DNA of 64,000 nt from positions 310,001 through 374,000 of the forward strand of contig NZ_JALJXP010000005.1 of assembly GCF_024170165.1 (NCBI RefSeq), written 5' to 3'. Of the stretch, positions 55,714-63,902 are shown one piece after another. Below the pieces are notes generated by a model, which had not been told where the DNA came from, did not search any database, and was given only the letters and a program-made list of their open reading frames with translations. Position 1 is the stretch's first letter, and every line of letters begins with the position of its first letter. This DNA comes from Pseudomonas nitroreducens (lineage in GTDB: Bacteria; Pseudomonadota; Gammaproteobacteria; Pseudomonadales; Pseudomonadaceae). Both the position numbers and the translations under genes were made by a program.

Positions 55714-57858
55714 ATGCTGCTGCGCCGTCTCTCCATCCAGTGGAAGATCACGTTGCTCGCCGGGCTGTGCCTGCTCGGCGTCGTGTCTTTGCTATCCGGC
55801 CTGTCCGTCTACCGCACGCAAACCAGCACCGCGCTGGTCAAGCAATCGAGCACCGAAATGCTCGACGAGGCCGCCAAGGCGCGCCTGAAATCACGCGGCG
55901 AAGTCCAGGCCATGCGCATCCAGCGCTACATCATGGACGCCTACCAGTACGGCAAGGGCTTCTCGCGGCAGGTGCTGTTCCTGCGCGACCAGGCGCAGAA
56001 GCGCTTCCTCGACGCCTACGACCTGCGCGAGGACCTGACCCGCCAGGTGAAGACCGCACTGGAAGGCAACCCGGAGCTGCTGGGACTCTACGTGGCCTTC
56101 GAGCCCGACGCGCTGGACGGCAAGGACAAGCTCTTCGCCGGCCAGGGCGAGCTGGGCAGCAACGACACCGGACGCTTCTCCATCTACTGGTCGCAGGCCA
56201 CCCCGGGCCACCTGGAATCCGAAGCCATGGCCGAGTCGCTGCTGCAGGACACCAGCCCCGGCCCCAGCGGCAGCGCCTACAACGCCTGGTTCACCTGCCC
56301 GAAGACCACCGGCCAGCCCTGCGTCCTGGATCCGTACTTCGACGAGGTCGGTCAGAAGAAGATGCTGATGACCAGCATCGCCTTCCCGCTGGAACTGGAC
56401 GGCAAGGTCATCGGCGTCATGGGTCTGGACATCAGCATGGAGAAGCTGCAGGAAATCGCCGTCGAGGGCAGCCAGGAGCTGTACGACGGCCAGGGCCGCG
56501 TCAGCATCGTCAGCGCCGCCGGCCTGCTCGCCGGGCACAGCGCCGATGCCTCCAAGCTGAGCAAGAACCTCAAGGAGGTCTATACCAGGCAGGGCGCCGA
56601 CCTGCTGCAGGCCATCGCCAGCAACCATGAGCAGGTCTTCCGCCAGGACGACCAGCTGCGCGTGGTCGAGCCGCTGCAGCCGATCCCCGGCTCCAAGCCC
56701 TGGGGCGTACTGCTGGAGGTTCCGCAGAACGTCCTGCTGGGCCCAGCTATCGCGCTGCAGAACGAGCTGGACGACCAGCGCGTGCAGGGCACTGTCTCGC
56801 AACTGGGCTTCGGCCTGGTTGCCGCGCTGATCGGCCTGTTCGCCATGTGGCTCACCGCCCGCGGCGTAACCCGGCCGATCCTCAATGTCGCCGCCATGCT
56901 GCGCAACATCGCCAGTGGCGAAGGCGACCTGACCAAGCGCCTGGACTACGCCGGCAAGGACGAGCTGGGCGAACTGGCCGGCTGGTTCAACCGCTTCCTC
57001 GACAAGCTGCAACCGATCATCCGTGACGTGAAGTCCTCGGTGCAGGACGCCCGCGCCACTGCCGACCAGTCCTCCGAAATCGCCAGCCAGACCAGCGCCG
57101 GCATGCAGCAGCAGTTCCGCGAAGTCGACCAGGTGGCCACCGCCTCGCAGGAAATGAGCGCCACCGCCCACGACGTCGCCAACAGCGCCGCCATGGCCGC
57201 CGATGCCGCCCGTGGCGCCGACGGCGCGACCCGTGATGGCCTCAATGTGATCGACAACACCACCCGCCTGATCGACGAACTGGCCAGCGACATGAGCAGC
57301 GCCATGAGCCAGGTGGAAGGGCTGGCGGCCAGCAGCGAGCAGATCGGCTCGGTGCTGGAGGTGATCCGCGGCATCGCCGAGCAGACCAACCTGCTGGCGC
57401 TCAACGCCGCCATCGAAGCGGCCCGCGCCGGAGAAGCCGGGCGCGGCTTCGCGGTGGTCGCCGACGAGGTGCGCAACCTCGCCAAGCGCACCCAGGATTC
57501 GGTGGAGGAAATCCGCCAGGTCATCGAAGGCCTGCAGAACGGCACCCGCGACGTGGTCGGCGCGATGAGCAACAGCCACCGCCAGGCGCAGGACAGCGTG
57601 AGTCAGGTCGAACAGGCGGTTGCCGCGTTGAAGCGTATCGGCGACGCCGTGGGTGTGATCACCGACATGAACCTGCAGATCGCCAGCGCCGCCGAGGAAC
57701 AGAGCGCGGTGGCCGAGGAGATCAACCGCAACGTCGCCGGCATCCGTGACGTGACCGAATCGCTGTCGAGCCAGGCGCAGGAATCGGCGCAGGTCAGCCA
57801 GTCGCTGAACAAGCTGGCCAACCATCAGCAGGGCCTGATGGATCAGTTCCGCGTCTGA
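55714..57858 (+). CDS. methyl-accepting chemotaxis protein, TlpQ-like
   Basis: A 714-residue chemoreceptor. After a first membrane helix (about 12-30) there is a large periplasmic double-Cache sensor (about 35-355) and a second helix (about 360-380). A HAMP domain follows ([20 protein letters not shown]), then the cytoplasmic signalling coiled coil with the invariant hairpin ([20 protein letters not shown]). No CheR-binding pentapeptide is at the end. By length, architecture and neighbourhood it fits P. aeruginosa TlpQ, which responds to histamine and polyamines; the ligand here is inference. AAGGAT precedes the ATG. Confidence 0.85.
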   Translation: MLLRRLSIQWKITLLAGLCLLGVVSLLSGLSVYRTQTSTALVKQSSTEMLDEAAKARLKSRGEVQAMRIQRYIMDAYQYGKGFSRQVLFLRDQAQKRFLDAYDLREDLTRQVKTALEGNPELLGLYVAFEPDALDGKDKLFAGQGELGSNDTGRFSIYWSQATPGHLESEAMAESLLQDTSPGPSGSAYNAWFTCPKTTGQPCVLDPYFDEVGQKKMLMTSIAFPLELDGKVIGVMGLDISMEKLQEIAVEGSQELYDGQGRVSIVSAAGLLAGHSADASKLSKNLKEVYTRQGADLLQAIASNHEQVFRQDDQLRVVEPLQPIPGSKPWGVLLEVPQNVLLGPAIALQNELDDQRVQGTVSQLGFGLVAALIGLFAMWLTARGVTRPILNVAAMLRNIASGEGDLTKRLDYAGKDELGELAGWFNRFLDKLQPIIRDVKSSVQDARATADQSSEIASQTSAGMQQQFREVDQVATASQEMSATAHDVANSAAMAADAARGADGATRDGLNVIDNTTRLIDELASDMSSAMSQVEGLAASSEQIGSVLEVIRGIAEQTNLLALNAAIEAARAGEAGRGFAVVADEVRNLAKRTQDSVEEIRQVIEGLQNGTRDVVGAMSNSHRQAQDSVSQVEQAVAALKRIGDAVGVITDMNLQIASAAEEQSAVAEEINRNVAGIRDVTESLSSQAQESAQVSQSLNKLANHQQGLMDQFRV

Positions 57859-57870
57859 CCCCCGCAGCGG

Positions 57871-57960
57871 GATCGGTCGCGGGCTGGGTCCGCTCCTACA
57901 GGTGAACACCGAGCCATTGTAGGAGCGGGCCATGCCTGCGATCCGCCGGCAAGGCCGGCG
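57871..57960. repeat. Pseudomonas REP pair with flanking hairpin
   Basis: Two head-to-head copies of the TAGGAGCGG-CCATGCC-GCGATC repeat face each other (57871-57900 and 57918-57943), followed by a small GCCGGC-AAG-GCCGGC hairpin. A third copy of the same repeat lies at 62359-62380. It sits between the convergent chemoreceptor and kinase genes, a usual REP location. Confidence 0.8.
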
Positions 57961-57966
57961 CCAGAG

Positions 57967-59283
57967 TCACACTGCCCGGCGCGGCAGCTCCACCACCACC
58001 CTCAGGCCACCGAGTTCGCTGCTTTCCAGCTTCAACCCACCGCCACAGGCCGCCGCGATATCCCGCGCAATGCCCAGGCCCAGACCATGCCCGGCCACTT
58101 GCTCGTCGAGGCGCGTGCCACGTTCCAGAACGCTGTCGCGCTGTTCCTCGGCGATGCCGGGACCGTCGTCGTCCACGTTCAATCGATAGACATCAGCCTC
58201 TTTCTCCACCGACAGCCGCACCTGGGCATCGGCCCATTTGCAGGCGTTGTCCAGCAGGTTGCCGAGCATCTCCAGCAGGTCCTCCCGGTCATACGGCAAG
58301 CGCGTCGCGGGTGGTGCCTGCCAGTCGATGGCGAGGTGGTCGCCATGGATGAGCTTGAGCATGTCGCACAGACTCGGCAGCTCAGCGTCACAATCGAAGT
58401 GCGCGCCGGGCAATGCCTCGCCCACCAGCCGCGCACGTCCCAGCTCGCGGGCCAGGCGCTGCTCGATCTGCTCCAGCTGCTCCTGCAGCACGCGCCGTAG
58501 CTCAGGGTGCTCGCGCAGCTCCTCGCGGTCGGCCAGGCTGATCAGCACCGCCAGCGGCGTCTTCAGTGCATGGCCGAGATTGCCCAGGGCATTGCGCGAG
58601 CGACGCAGGGTGTCCTCGGTATGCTGCAACAGGTGGTTGGTCTGCTCCACCAGCGGCTCCAGCTCGCGCGGCACCTGGCGGTCCAGCTGGCTGCGCTGGC
58701 CCTCCTGCAACTGCGCGATCTGCTGGCGTACCCGCTCCAACGGGCGCAACGCTCGGCGCACGGTGAAGCCCTGGAACACCAGGATCAGCAACAACGCCAG
58801 CGCACCGGCGCCCAGGCCAATATTGCGCAGGCGGTTGAAGCTCTTGAGGATCGGCGTGTAGTCCTGCGCCACGACAATGCTCAGGTGCTTGCCATAGCGC
58901 TTGTAGTCGCCGCGGAACACCAGCAGCCGCTGGTCCTCGGGACCTTTTTCCAGCTTCCTCTCCAGGCCCTTGTGCGAGGGCAGTTTCAGCTCGTTGTCCC
59001 ACAGCGAGCGGGAGCGCCAGGTCTGGTCATCGAAGCGGATGACGAAGTAGCGCCCGGAGAACAGCCGCTCATAGGCAGCGTCGACGCGCTGGCCGTCCAG
59101 CTGCAGTCCGGCCGGGCCACGGGTGATGCCCACCAGCAGGCTTTCCGCCTCGTCCTGCAGCCCGTTGACCAGGTAGCGGCGCAGGCCCTGGTCGAACAGC
59201 CAGAGACCTGCCTGGGCCAGCGCCAGACCGATCACCACCAGCACCACGCCCAGCCCGAGGCCGAGCCGGCGCTGGATCGACAT
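57967..59283 (-). CDS. bqsS: sensor histidine kinase, BqsS/CarS-like
   Basis: A 438-residue two-component kinase: membrane helix 1 (about 8-28), a periplasmic sensor (about 30-150), helix 2 (about 153-172), HAMP (about 173-225), then DHp with phospho-His in LGHALKTP (H238) and an ATPase domain with NLLDNACKWA, DDDGPGI and GHGLGLGI. In P. aeruginosa BqsS responds to ferrous iron or calcium. I do not see the RExxE motif reported for ferrous iron sensing in the periplasmic part. Start ATG 59283 shares a base with the bqsR stop. Confidence 0.85.
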   Translation of the reverse strand: MSIQRRLGLGLGVVLVVIGLALAQAGLWLFDQGLRRYLVNGLQDEAESLLVGITRGPAGLQLDGQRVDAAYERLFSGRYFVIRFDDQTWRSRSLWDNELKLPSHKGLERKLEKGPEDQRLLVFRGDYKRYGKHLSIVVAQDYTPILKSFNRLRNIGLGAGALALLLILVFQGFTVRRALRPLERVRQQIAQLQEGQRSQLDRQVPRELEPLVEQTNHLLQHTEDTLRRSRNALGNLGHALKTPLAVLISLADREELREHPELRRVLQEQLEQIEQRLARELGRARLVGEALPGAHFDCDAELPSLCDMLKLIHGDHLAIDWQAPPATRLPYDREDLLEMLGNLLDNACKWADAQVRLSVEKEADVYRLNVDDDGPGIAEEQRDSVLERGTRLDEQVAGHGLGLGIARDIAAACGGGLKLESSELGGLRVVVELPRRAV

Positions 59284-59957
59284 CAATTGGCGACTCCATT
59301 GCCGGTAAAGCGATAACCCTGACCCCGGCGGGTCTCGATGATCTCGCGGCCCAGCTTGCGGCGCAGGTGGTTGATGTGCACCTCGATGACGTTGGAATCG
59401 CGCTCGGTCTCACCGTCATACAGGTGCTCGGCGAGGTGCGACTTCGACAGCAGTTGCCCGGGGTGCAGCATGAAGTAGCGCAGCAGGCGGAACTCGGCGG
59501 AGGTCAGGTCGACCTCCTTGCCACCCTGCTGCACGCACTGGCGCGACTCGTCCAGGCTCAGGCCGGCGACTTCCAGCTGGCTCTGGTTGGCCAGCCCACG
59601 GGCACGGCGCAGCAGCGCCTGGATGCGCAGCAACAGTTCCTCGGGATGGAACGGCTTGGTCAGGTAATCGTCGGCGCCAGCTTTCAGGCCGTCGATGCGC
59701 TCGGCCCAGGAGCCCCGCGCGGTGAGGATCAGCACCGGGATCGAAAGCCCCATGCCGCGCCACTCCTGCAGCACTTCCAGGCCGGGGCGGCCCGGCAGGC
59801 CGAGGTCGAGGATCACCAGGTCATACGGCTCGCTGGCGCCCTGCACGGCGGCGTCGCGGCCGTCGGCCAGCCAGTCCACCGCATAGCCCTGGCGGGGCAG
59901 GGTCGCCAGCAGTTCATCGGCCAGGGGTACGTGGTCTTCCACCAGCAGCAGGCGCAT
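59283..59957 (-). CDS. bqsR: OmpR-family response regulator, BqsR/CarR-like
   Basis: A 224-residue regulator with receiver domain (acidic pocket ED at 7-8, phospho-Asp D51 in [10 protein letters not shown], Lys near 101 in YLTKPF) and an OmpR/PhoB winged helix (about 125-220: [30 protein letters not shown]). It pairs with the kinase downstream, and its ATG overlaps the upstream PepSY gene's stop (TGATG). In P. aeruginosa the homologue activates cation-stress and PepSY genes. Confidence 0.88.
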   Translation of the reverse strand: MRLLLVEDHVPLADELLATLPRQGYAVDWLADGRDAAVQGASEPYDLVILDLGLPGRPGLEVLQEWRGMGLSIPVLILTARGSWAERIDGLKAGADDYLTKPFHPEELLLRIQALLRRARGLANQSQLEVAGLSLDESRQCVQQGGKEVDLTSAEFRLLRYFMLHPGQLLSKSHLAEHLYDGETERDSNVIEVHINHLRRKLGREIIETRRGQGYRFTGNGVAN

Positions 59958-60271
59958 CAGTCGTCTTCCTTATCCTTGAGGATGCGGCCGTCGCGGGCAT
60001 CCAGTTCCAGTTCGCGCACCACGCCTTCGGTGGTCAGCAGTTCCACCTCGTAGATGTAGGTGTCGTGTTCCTTCTCCAGCTCGGCTTCGAGCAGGCGCGA
60101 GCCGGGATAGCGGCTCAACGCGGCGGGGAGGATTTCCTCGAAGGGGCGGATCACCCCTTCCTTGCTCAGGCGCAGGGCTTCGTCCTGGCTCAGGTCATGG
60201 GCCCGGGCGACGCCTGCGATGGCAACGAGCGCCAGGCCAAGCTGCGCCATGCGTGGCAGAACGGTCTTCAT
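59957..60271 (-). CDS. periplasmic PepSY-domain protein (BqsQ-like)
   Basis: A 104-residue precursor: signal peptide (about 1-24, [13 protein letters not shown]), then one PepSY domain ([22 protein letters not shown] ... [27 protein letters not shown]) ending in an acidic tail KDKEDD. PepSY proteins beside two-component genes are thought to modulate sensing of metal ions or polymyxin. The ATG overlaps the stop of the upstream paralogue by a TGATG-type junction, and its own stop overlaps bqsR. Confidence 0.82.
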   Translation of the reverse strand: MKTVLPRMAQLGLALVAIAGVARAHDLSQDEALRLSKEGVIRPFEEILPAALSRYPGSRLLEAELEKEHDTYIYEVELLTTEGVVRELELDARDGRILKDKEDD

Positions 60272-60579
60272 CAGTCATCCTGGTGATCGGTGAGGACTTC
60301 GCCGGTGACCGCATCCAGCTCGACATCCCATTTGACGCCCTGGGCGTCCTTGAGGTCGACCTTGTACAGGTAGCGGCCGTGGTCCAGTTCGAGCTCGCTA
60401 TCGTACACCGAACCGCCGGCGTGCTTGGCCAGCGCGGTGCGGTTGAGCTCCTCGAAGTTGCGGATGGTGCCGGCATCGCGCAGGCGCAGCGCCTCGTCCG
60501 GACCAATGTCGTGGGCCGTGGCGACGCCCGCGCCGAGCAGCAGGGCTGTCAGCACGGTCAGGGTCAGCAGCCATTTCAT
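60271..60579 (-). CDS. periplasmic PepSY-domain protein (BqsP-like)
   Basis: A 102-residue precursor with signal peptide (MKWLLTLTVLTALLLGAGVATA) and one PepSY domain (IGPDEALRLRDAGTIRNFEEL ... YLYKVDLKDAQGVKWDVELDAVTGEVLTD), ending DHQDD. It is clearly paralogous to the next gene. I chose the second ATG (60579): GGAGGT abuts the first ATG at 60585 directly but lies 6 bases from the second. First gene of the four-gene unit; a TTAAG half-site on the reverse strand near 60628-60632 is only a weak match to the BqsR box. Confidence 0.82.
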   Translation of the reverse strand: MKWLLTLTVLTALLLGAGVATAHDIGPDEALRLRDAGTIRNFEELNRTALAKHAGGSVYDSELELDHGRYLYKVDLKDAQGVKWDVELDAVTGEVLTDHQDD

Positions 60580-60727
60580 GTGCATACCTCCGTAGGAATT
60601 TCACTGCTGACAGGCTAAGGCGAAGGACTTAACTCAAGCTGAATCGGCAAGAGACATTCATCCCGTGAAGTATCCTTGCTTCTCCCGTACAGGCTCTATA
60701 ATCGCGGCCTGCCACAGCGAGGCCCGC

Positions 60728-61810
60728 ATGACCGCCATCCAGATCAAGACCCCCACCCTCACCCTCAAGGCCGGCGCCCGTGCGCTCAAGCGCATCCGCG
60801 AGCAGGGCCTGTCGCCCGCCGATGTAGGCATCCTCCCGGGCGCGGCCGGCGGGCCGAAGGCGCTGGGCATTCAGGGCCTGGACCTTGCCCTGTTCGGCGA
60901 GTGGCTGCCGCGCGCGCCCCGCGAACGCTCGCTGATCGGCGCCTCCATCGGCTCCTGGCGCTTCGCCAGCGCCTGCCTGCCCGACCCGGCCGAAGGCATC
61001 CGTCGCCTCGGCGAGCTGTATACCCAGCAGCGTTTCGCCCGCAACGCGAGCATCAGCGACGTGTCGAAAAGCTGCGCGAAGATGCTCGACGACCTGCTCG
61101 ATGGCCACGACGCCAGCGTGCTGGACAATCCCTGGTACCGCCTCAACGTGGTGGTGGTGAAGAGCCACGGCCGCCTGGCGCAGGATGGCAAGGCCAACCT
61201 CGGCCTGGGCCTGGGCGCGGTGATCCGCGACAACCTCGTCGGCCGCCGCCACCTGCACCGGCACTTCGAGCGGCTGATCATCCACGACGCCCGCCGCGCA
61301 CCGCCGCTGGAGACGCTATCGGACTTCCCCTCGCGCTACCTGCACCTGGATCTCGCCAACCTGCGCCATGCCCTGCTCGCCTCCGGCTCCATCCCCATGG
61401 TCATGGAGGGCGTGCGCGACATCCCCGGCGCCGGCCCCGGCACCTACCGCGATGGCGGCCTGCTGGACTACCACCTGGACCTGCCCTATCAGCGCGAAGG
61501 TGTGGTGCTCTATCCGCACTTCACCGACAAGGTCATCCCCGGCTGGTTCGACAAGGGCCTGCCCTGGCGCCGTGGCGATACAGGCCGCCTGCAGGACGTG
61601 CTGCTGCTGGCGCCGTCGAAGGACTACCTGGCACTCCTGCCGCACAACAAGCTGCCGGACAGAAAGGACTTCCACCGCTACCTCGGCGATGACGCCGGCC
61701 GCGAGCGCTACTGGCGCAAGGCGATGGATGAAAGCCGGCGGATGGGTGACGAGTTCCTTGAACTGGTAGACAGCGGGCGCCTCGGCGAACGGCTGCAGCC
61801 GCTGACATAA
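60728..61810 (+). CDS. patatin-like phospholipase/hydrolase
   Basis: A 360-residue soluble protein with the patatin catalytic dyad: nucleophile S73 in the elbow G-A-S-I-G (LIGASIGSW) and D242 in YRDGG. The glycine-rich oxyanion loop is PGAAGGPKALGIQG (about 37-50). No signal peptide or membrane helix, so it is probably cytosolic. Start chosen at 60728 (MTAIQIKTPTLTL), with GCGAGGCCC upstream. Divergent from the PepSY/two-component unit; 33 bases ahead of the DUF5329 gene. Lipid substrate unknown. Confidence 0.85.
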   Translation: MTAIQIKTPTLTLKAGARALKRIREQGLSPADVGILPGAAGGPKALGIQGLDLALFGEWLPRAPRERSLIGASIGSWRFASACLPDPAEGIRRLGELYTQQRFARNASISDVSKSCAKMLDDLLDGHDASVLDNPWYRLNVVVVKSHGRLAQDGKANLGLGLGAVIRDNLVGRRHLHRHFERLIIHDARRAPPLETLSDFPSRYLHLDLANLRHALLASGSIPMVMEGVRDIPGAGPGTYRDGGLLDYHLDLPYQREGVVLYPHFTDKVIPGWFDKGLPWRRGDTGRLQDVLLLAPSKDYLALLPHNKLPDRKDFHRYLGDDAGRERYWRKAMDESRRMGDEFLELVDSGRLGERLQPLT

Positions 61811-61843
61811 TCAGCGGCTTCACGCCTACAGCAAGGAATCGCC

Positions 61844-62215
61844 ATGCCGCACTCTCGAAAGCTTCGCTCGCTTCTGGGCGCTCTCCTGCTCATCAGCATG
61901 GGCGCGCAGGCCGCAGTCGATGCCAAGGCGCAGCGGGAAATCACCCAGTTGCTGGACTTCGTCGAGCACAGCGGCTGCCAGTTCATCCGTAACGGCAGCG
62001 CGTACCCGGCCGCCGAAGCGCGCGCGCACCTGCAGAAGAAGTTGGACTACCTGGAAAACAAGGACATGGTGAGCAGCGCGGAAGACTTCATCGAGCGCGC
62101 CGCGACCAAGAGCAGCATGAGCGGCCAGCGCTATCAGATGGATTGCCCGGCGGGCAAGCAGGACGCCAGCGCCTGGCTGAATGACGAGCTCAAGCGGCTG
62201 CGCCAGCCTCAGTAA
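61844..62215 (+). CDS. secreted DUF5329-type protein
   Basis: A 123-residue precursor with a signal peptide (about residues 8-23, LLGALLLISMGAQA). The mature part carries the DUF5329 pattern: LLDFVEHSGCQFIRNGSAYPAAEARAHL (two parts of one conserved block) and MDCPAGKQDASAWLNDELKRL. Two cysteines (in HSGC and DCPAG) could form a disulfide. It shares a transcript with the patatin-like gene. Function unknown. Confidence 0.75.
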   Translation: MPHSRKLRSLLGALLLISMGAQAAVDAKAQREITQLLDFVEHSGCQFIRNGSAYPAAEARAHLQKKLDYLENKDMVSSAEDFIERAATKSSMSGQRYQMDCPAGKQDASAWLNDELKRLRQPQ

Positions 62216-62276
62216 GCTTTCCCGCAAATGCGTAGCAGCGGACTGCGTCCACGGCGGCCCCCAGGCCGCTCAGGCC

Positions 62277-62354
62277 CGTAGGGCGGATAACCCGGAACGG
62301 GTTATGCGCCGATGGGCCAGCGGCGGATAACGCTGGCGCGTTATCCGCCCTACG
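62277..62354. repeat. palindromic repeat (GTAGGGCGGATAAC type)
   Basis: Outer arms CGTAGGGCGGATAAC (62277-62291) and GTTATCCGCCCTACG (62340-62354) are perfect inverted copies. Inside lies a smaller hairpin AACCCGGAACGGGTT (62289-62303). Different sequence from the element at 52837 but the same type of dispersed intergenic palindrome. Confidence 0.75.
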
Positions 62355-62358
62355 ACCA

Positions 62359-62400
62359 GTAGGAGCGGGCCATGCCCGCAAACCGCCGCCGAAGACGGCG
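62359..62400. repeat. single REP copy with hairpin
   Basis: GTAGGAGCGGGCCATGCCCGC (62359-62379, read as two halves) matches the REP units at 57871-57943. A CGCCG-CCGAAGA-CGGCG hairpin follows at its right end. It lies in the 202-base convergent gap before nnrS, which otherwise shows no gene. Confidence 0.75.
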
Positions 62401-62417
62401 TTACCGCAACACTCCGA

Positions 62418-63608
62418 TCAGCCCGGCTGCCCATCCAGCCGCGGCTTCCAGAACATCGGCCCGTAGTGCCAGGCGAACATCAGGAAAGCCACCACCCAGC
62501 ACGCCGCCGCAATGCTCAGGCCTTCCAGCGGCCACCAAACCACCAGCAGCACCCGCGCAACGACGCCGAGGTTGAGCAGCGCGAAGGCCCAGGACATCAC
62601 CTTCGGCGGTTGCAGAGACCGGCCGGTGTGGCCGAGGCTGACCCGCGCAACCATCGCCAGGATCAGACCGCCGACGCCACCCACGGTGAGCGCATGGATT
62701 GCCAGGCTCACGTTGAAGGTCGGCGAGAAGTTCCACAGCGCCATACCTGCCGGGGCCAGCAGCATCCACAGGTAGGCCAGGTGCAGCGACCAGAGCAGCG
62801 GCACGCCCCAGTAGTCCTTGTCGTACCAGCGCCACAGGCGGACCAGGTGTCCTGCCGCCAGCGCGGCGAACAACAGACCCACCAGCGGGTGCGGCGTCAG
62901 GCCGATGCCGACTGCGCTCAGGACCGCCACCAGCAGGGTGCCGCCCAACAGCGAATTGTCCAGCCAGTTCCAGGACGGCACCTGAGCGGCACGCCCGAGC
63001 CCGCGCTGGGTGAAGAAGGGAATCACGCGGCCGCCGATCAGGCCCATCAGCGCCGCCACCAGCCACAGCGCACCCAGTGCGCCACCGCGTTGCCAGGCAT
63101 CGTTACCGGTCCAGATGCCGGCCATCACCAGTGCGTCGGCCAGTGTCAGCAGGCTCAGCACCGCGATGATCGGGTAGTTGCGCTTCTGCCGGACCTGCCA
63201 CAGGCTGCGGCCGATGAAGAAGGCCAGCGCCGGCATGAACGCCAGCTCCAGCACAGTGACCAGCCACAGCGGCGCACCCACGAGCCAGCCCACCCGCGCC
63301 GCCAGCCAGACCAGCGACAACACCATCAGCGGCCTGCCGCTGACACCGGGGCGACCGGTCCAGGTCTGCACCGCGGTCAGCAGGAAGCCGGCGATGATCG
63401 CCGCCGCGAAGCCGAAGAGCATTTCGTGCCGGTGCCAGGCCAGCCAGCCGCCCAGCGGTTGCCAGGCCGGCAGCACGCCGAGCAGCACCGCCGCCCAGGC
63501 CGCGATGGCGATCAGCGCGAACAGCGCGCCACCGAGAAAGAACGGGCGGAAGCCCAGGCGCCATAGCGGCGGGATGGTCAGCAGAGCCTTTCGATCAACC
63601 AGTAACAC
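62418..63608 (-). CDS. NnrS family heme/copper membrane protein
   Basis: A 396-residue inner-membrane protein with about twelve hydrophobic helices. The NnrS pattern is clear: WRLGFRPFFLGGALFALIA at the start, WHRHEMLFGFAAAIIAGFLLTAVQTWTG with the conserved histidines, and IHALTVGGVGGLILAMVARVSLGHTGR. NnrS proteins bind heme and copper and protect against nitrosative stress. The GTG start overlaps the ppyR end by 14 bases. It shares a strand with ppyR and fhp. Confidence 0.92.
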   Translation of the reverse strand: MLLVDRKALLTIPPLWRLGFRPFFLGGALFALIAIAAWAAVLLGVLPAWQPLGGWLAWHRHEMLFGFAAAIIAGFLLTAVQTWTGRPGVSGRPLMVLSLVWLAARVGWLVGAPLWLVTVLELAFMPALAFFIGRSLWQVRQKRNYPIIAVLSLLTLADALVMAGIWTGNDAWQRGGALGALWLVAALMGLIGGRVIPFFTQRGLGRAAQVPSWNWLDNSLLGGTLLVAVLSAVGIGLTPHPLVGLLFAALAAGHLVRLWRWYDKDYWGVPLLWSLHLAYLWMLLAPAGMALWNFSPTFNVSLAIHALTVGGVGGLILAMVARVSLGHTGRSLQPPKVMSWAFALLNLGVVARVLLVVWWPLEGLSIAAACWVVAFLMFAWHYGPMFWKPRLDGQPG

Positions 63609-63852
63609 AGCAAGCCTCCCAGCCTTCCTTGCGCATCTGATGTTGGGCCACCAGCCGCAGCACGTAGCCCAGCTTCAATAGTGTCGGGCCGAGGATGGTG
63701 AAGGCATGCGCTGCGACAATGCTTTGCAGGTTCAGCTGGCCATCGACGAAATAGGCTCCGACTATTCCCAGCAGCAACAGCACGAGCCCACCGGTCAGCA
63801 GCGACCAGGACAGCGACAGATTGCGTTGCGGGCAGGCGAAAAGACTTTCCAT
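63595..63852 (-). CDS. ppyR: small membrane regulator PpyR-like
   Basis: An 85-residue protein with two hydrophobic segments (about 15-35 and 45-65) and a Cys-containing C-terminus (ACCVTG). By sequence feel and its place between fhp and nnrS it matches PpyR of P. aeruginosa, described as affecting psl and pyoverdine expression. Its start at 63852 is fixed by an AGGAGG site at 6-8 bases. It follows fhp by 50 bases. Confidence 0.75.
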   Translation of the reverse strand: MESLFACPQRNLSLSWSLLTGGLVLLLLGIVGAYFVDGQLNLQSIVAAHAFTILGPTLLKLGYVLRLVAQHQMRKEGWEACCVTG

Positions 63853-63902
63853 CACACACCTCCTCGGGTTGCGCCGGCCCGCCATCGGGCCGGCGCTCAG
63901 GT

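Noticed and set aside
55891..57933. 680-residue reverse frame opposite the chemoreceptor gene
   Set aside because: Shadow frame; it also runs through the REP region at its start, which real genes rarely do.
60611..60641. BqsR box (TTAAG-N6-TTAAG) upstream of the PepSY genes
   Set aside because: Only one TTAAG half-site is exact; the second copy is not at the required spacing, so I mention it in the gene entry only.
62277..62400. Possible CRISPR-like or transposon ends
   Set aside because: The repeats are inverted pairs and a single REP unit, not regularly spaced direct repeats, and no transposase or cas gene is near.
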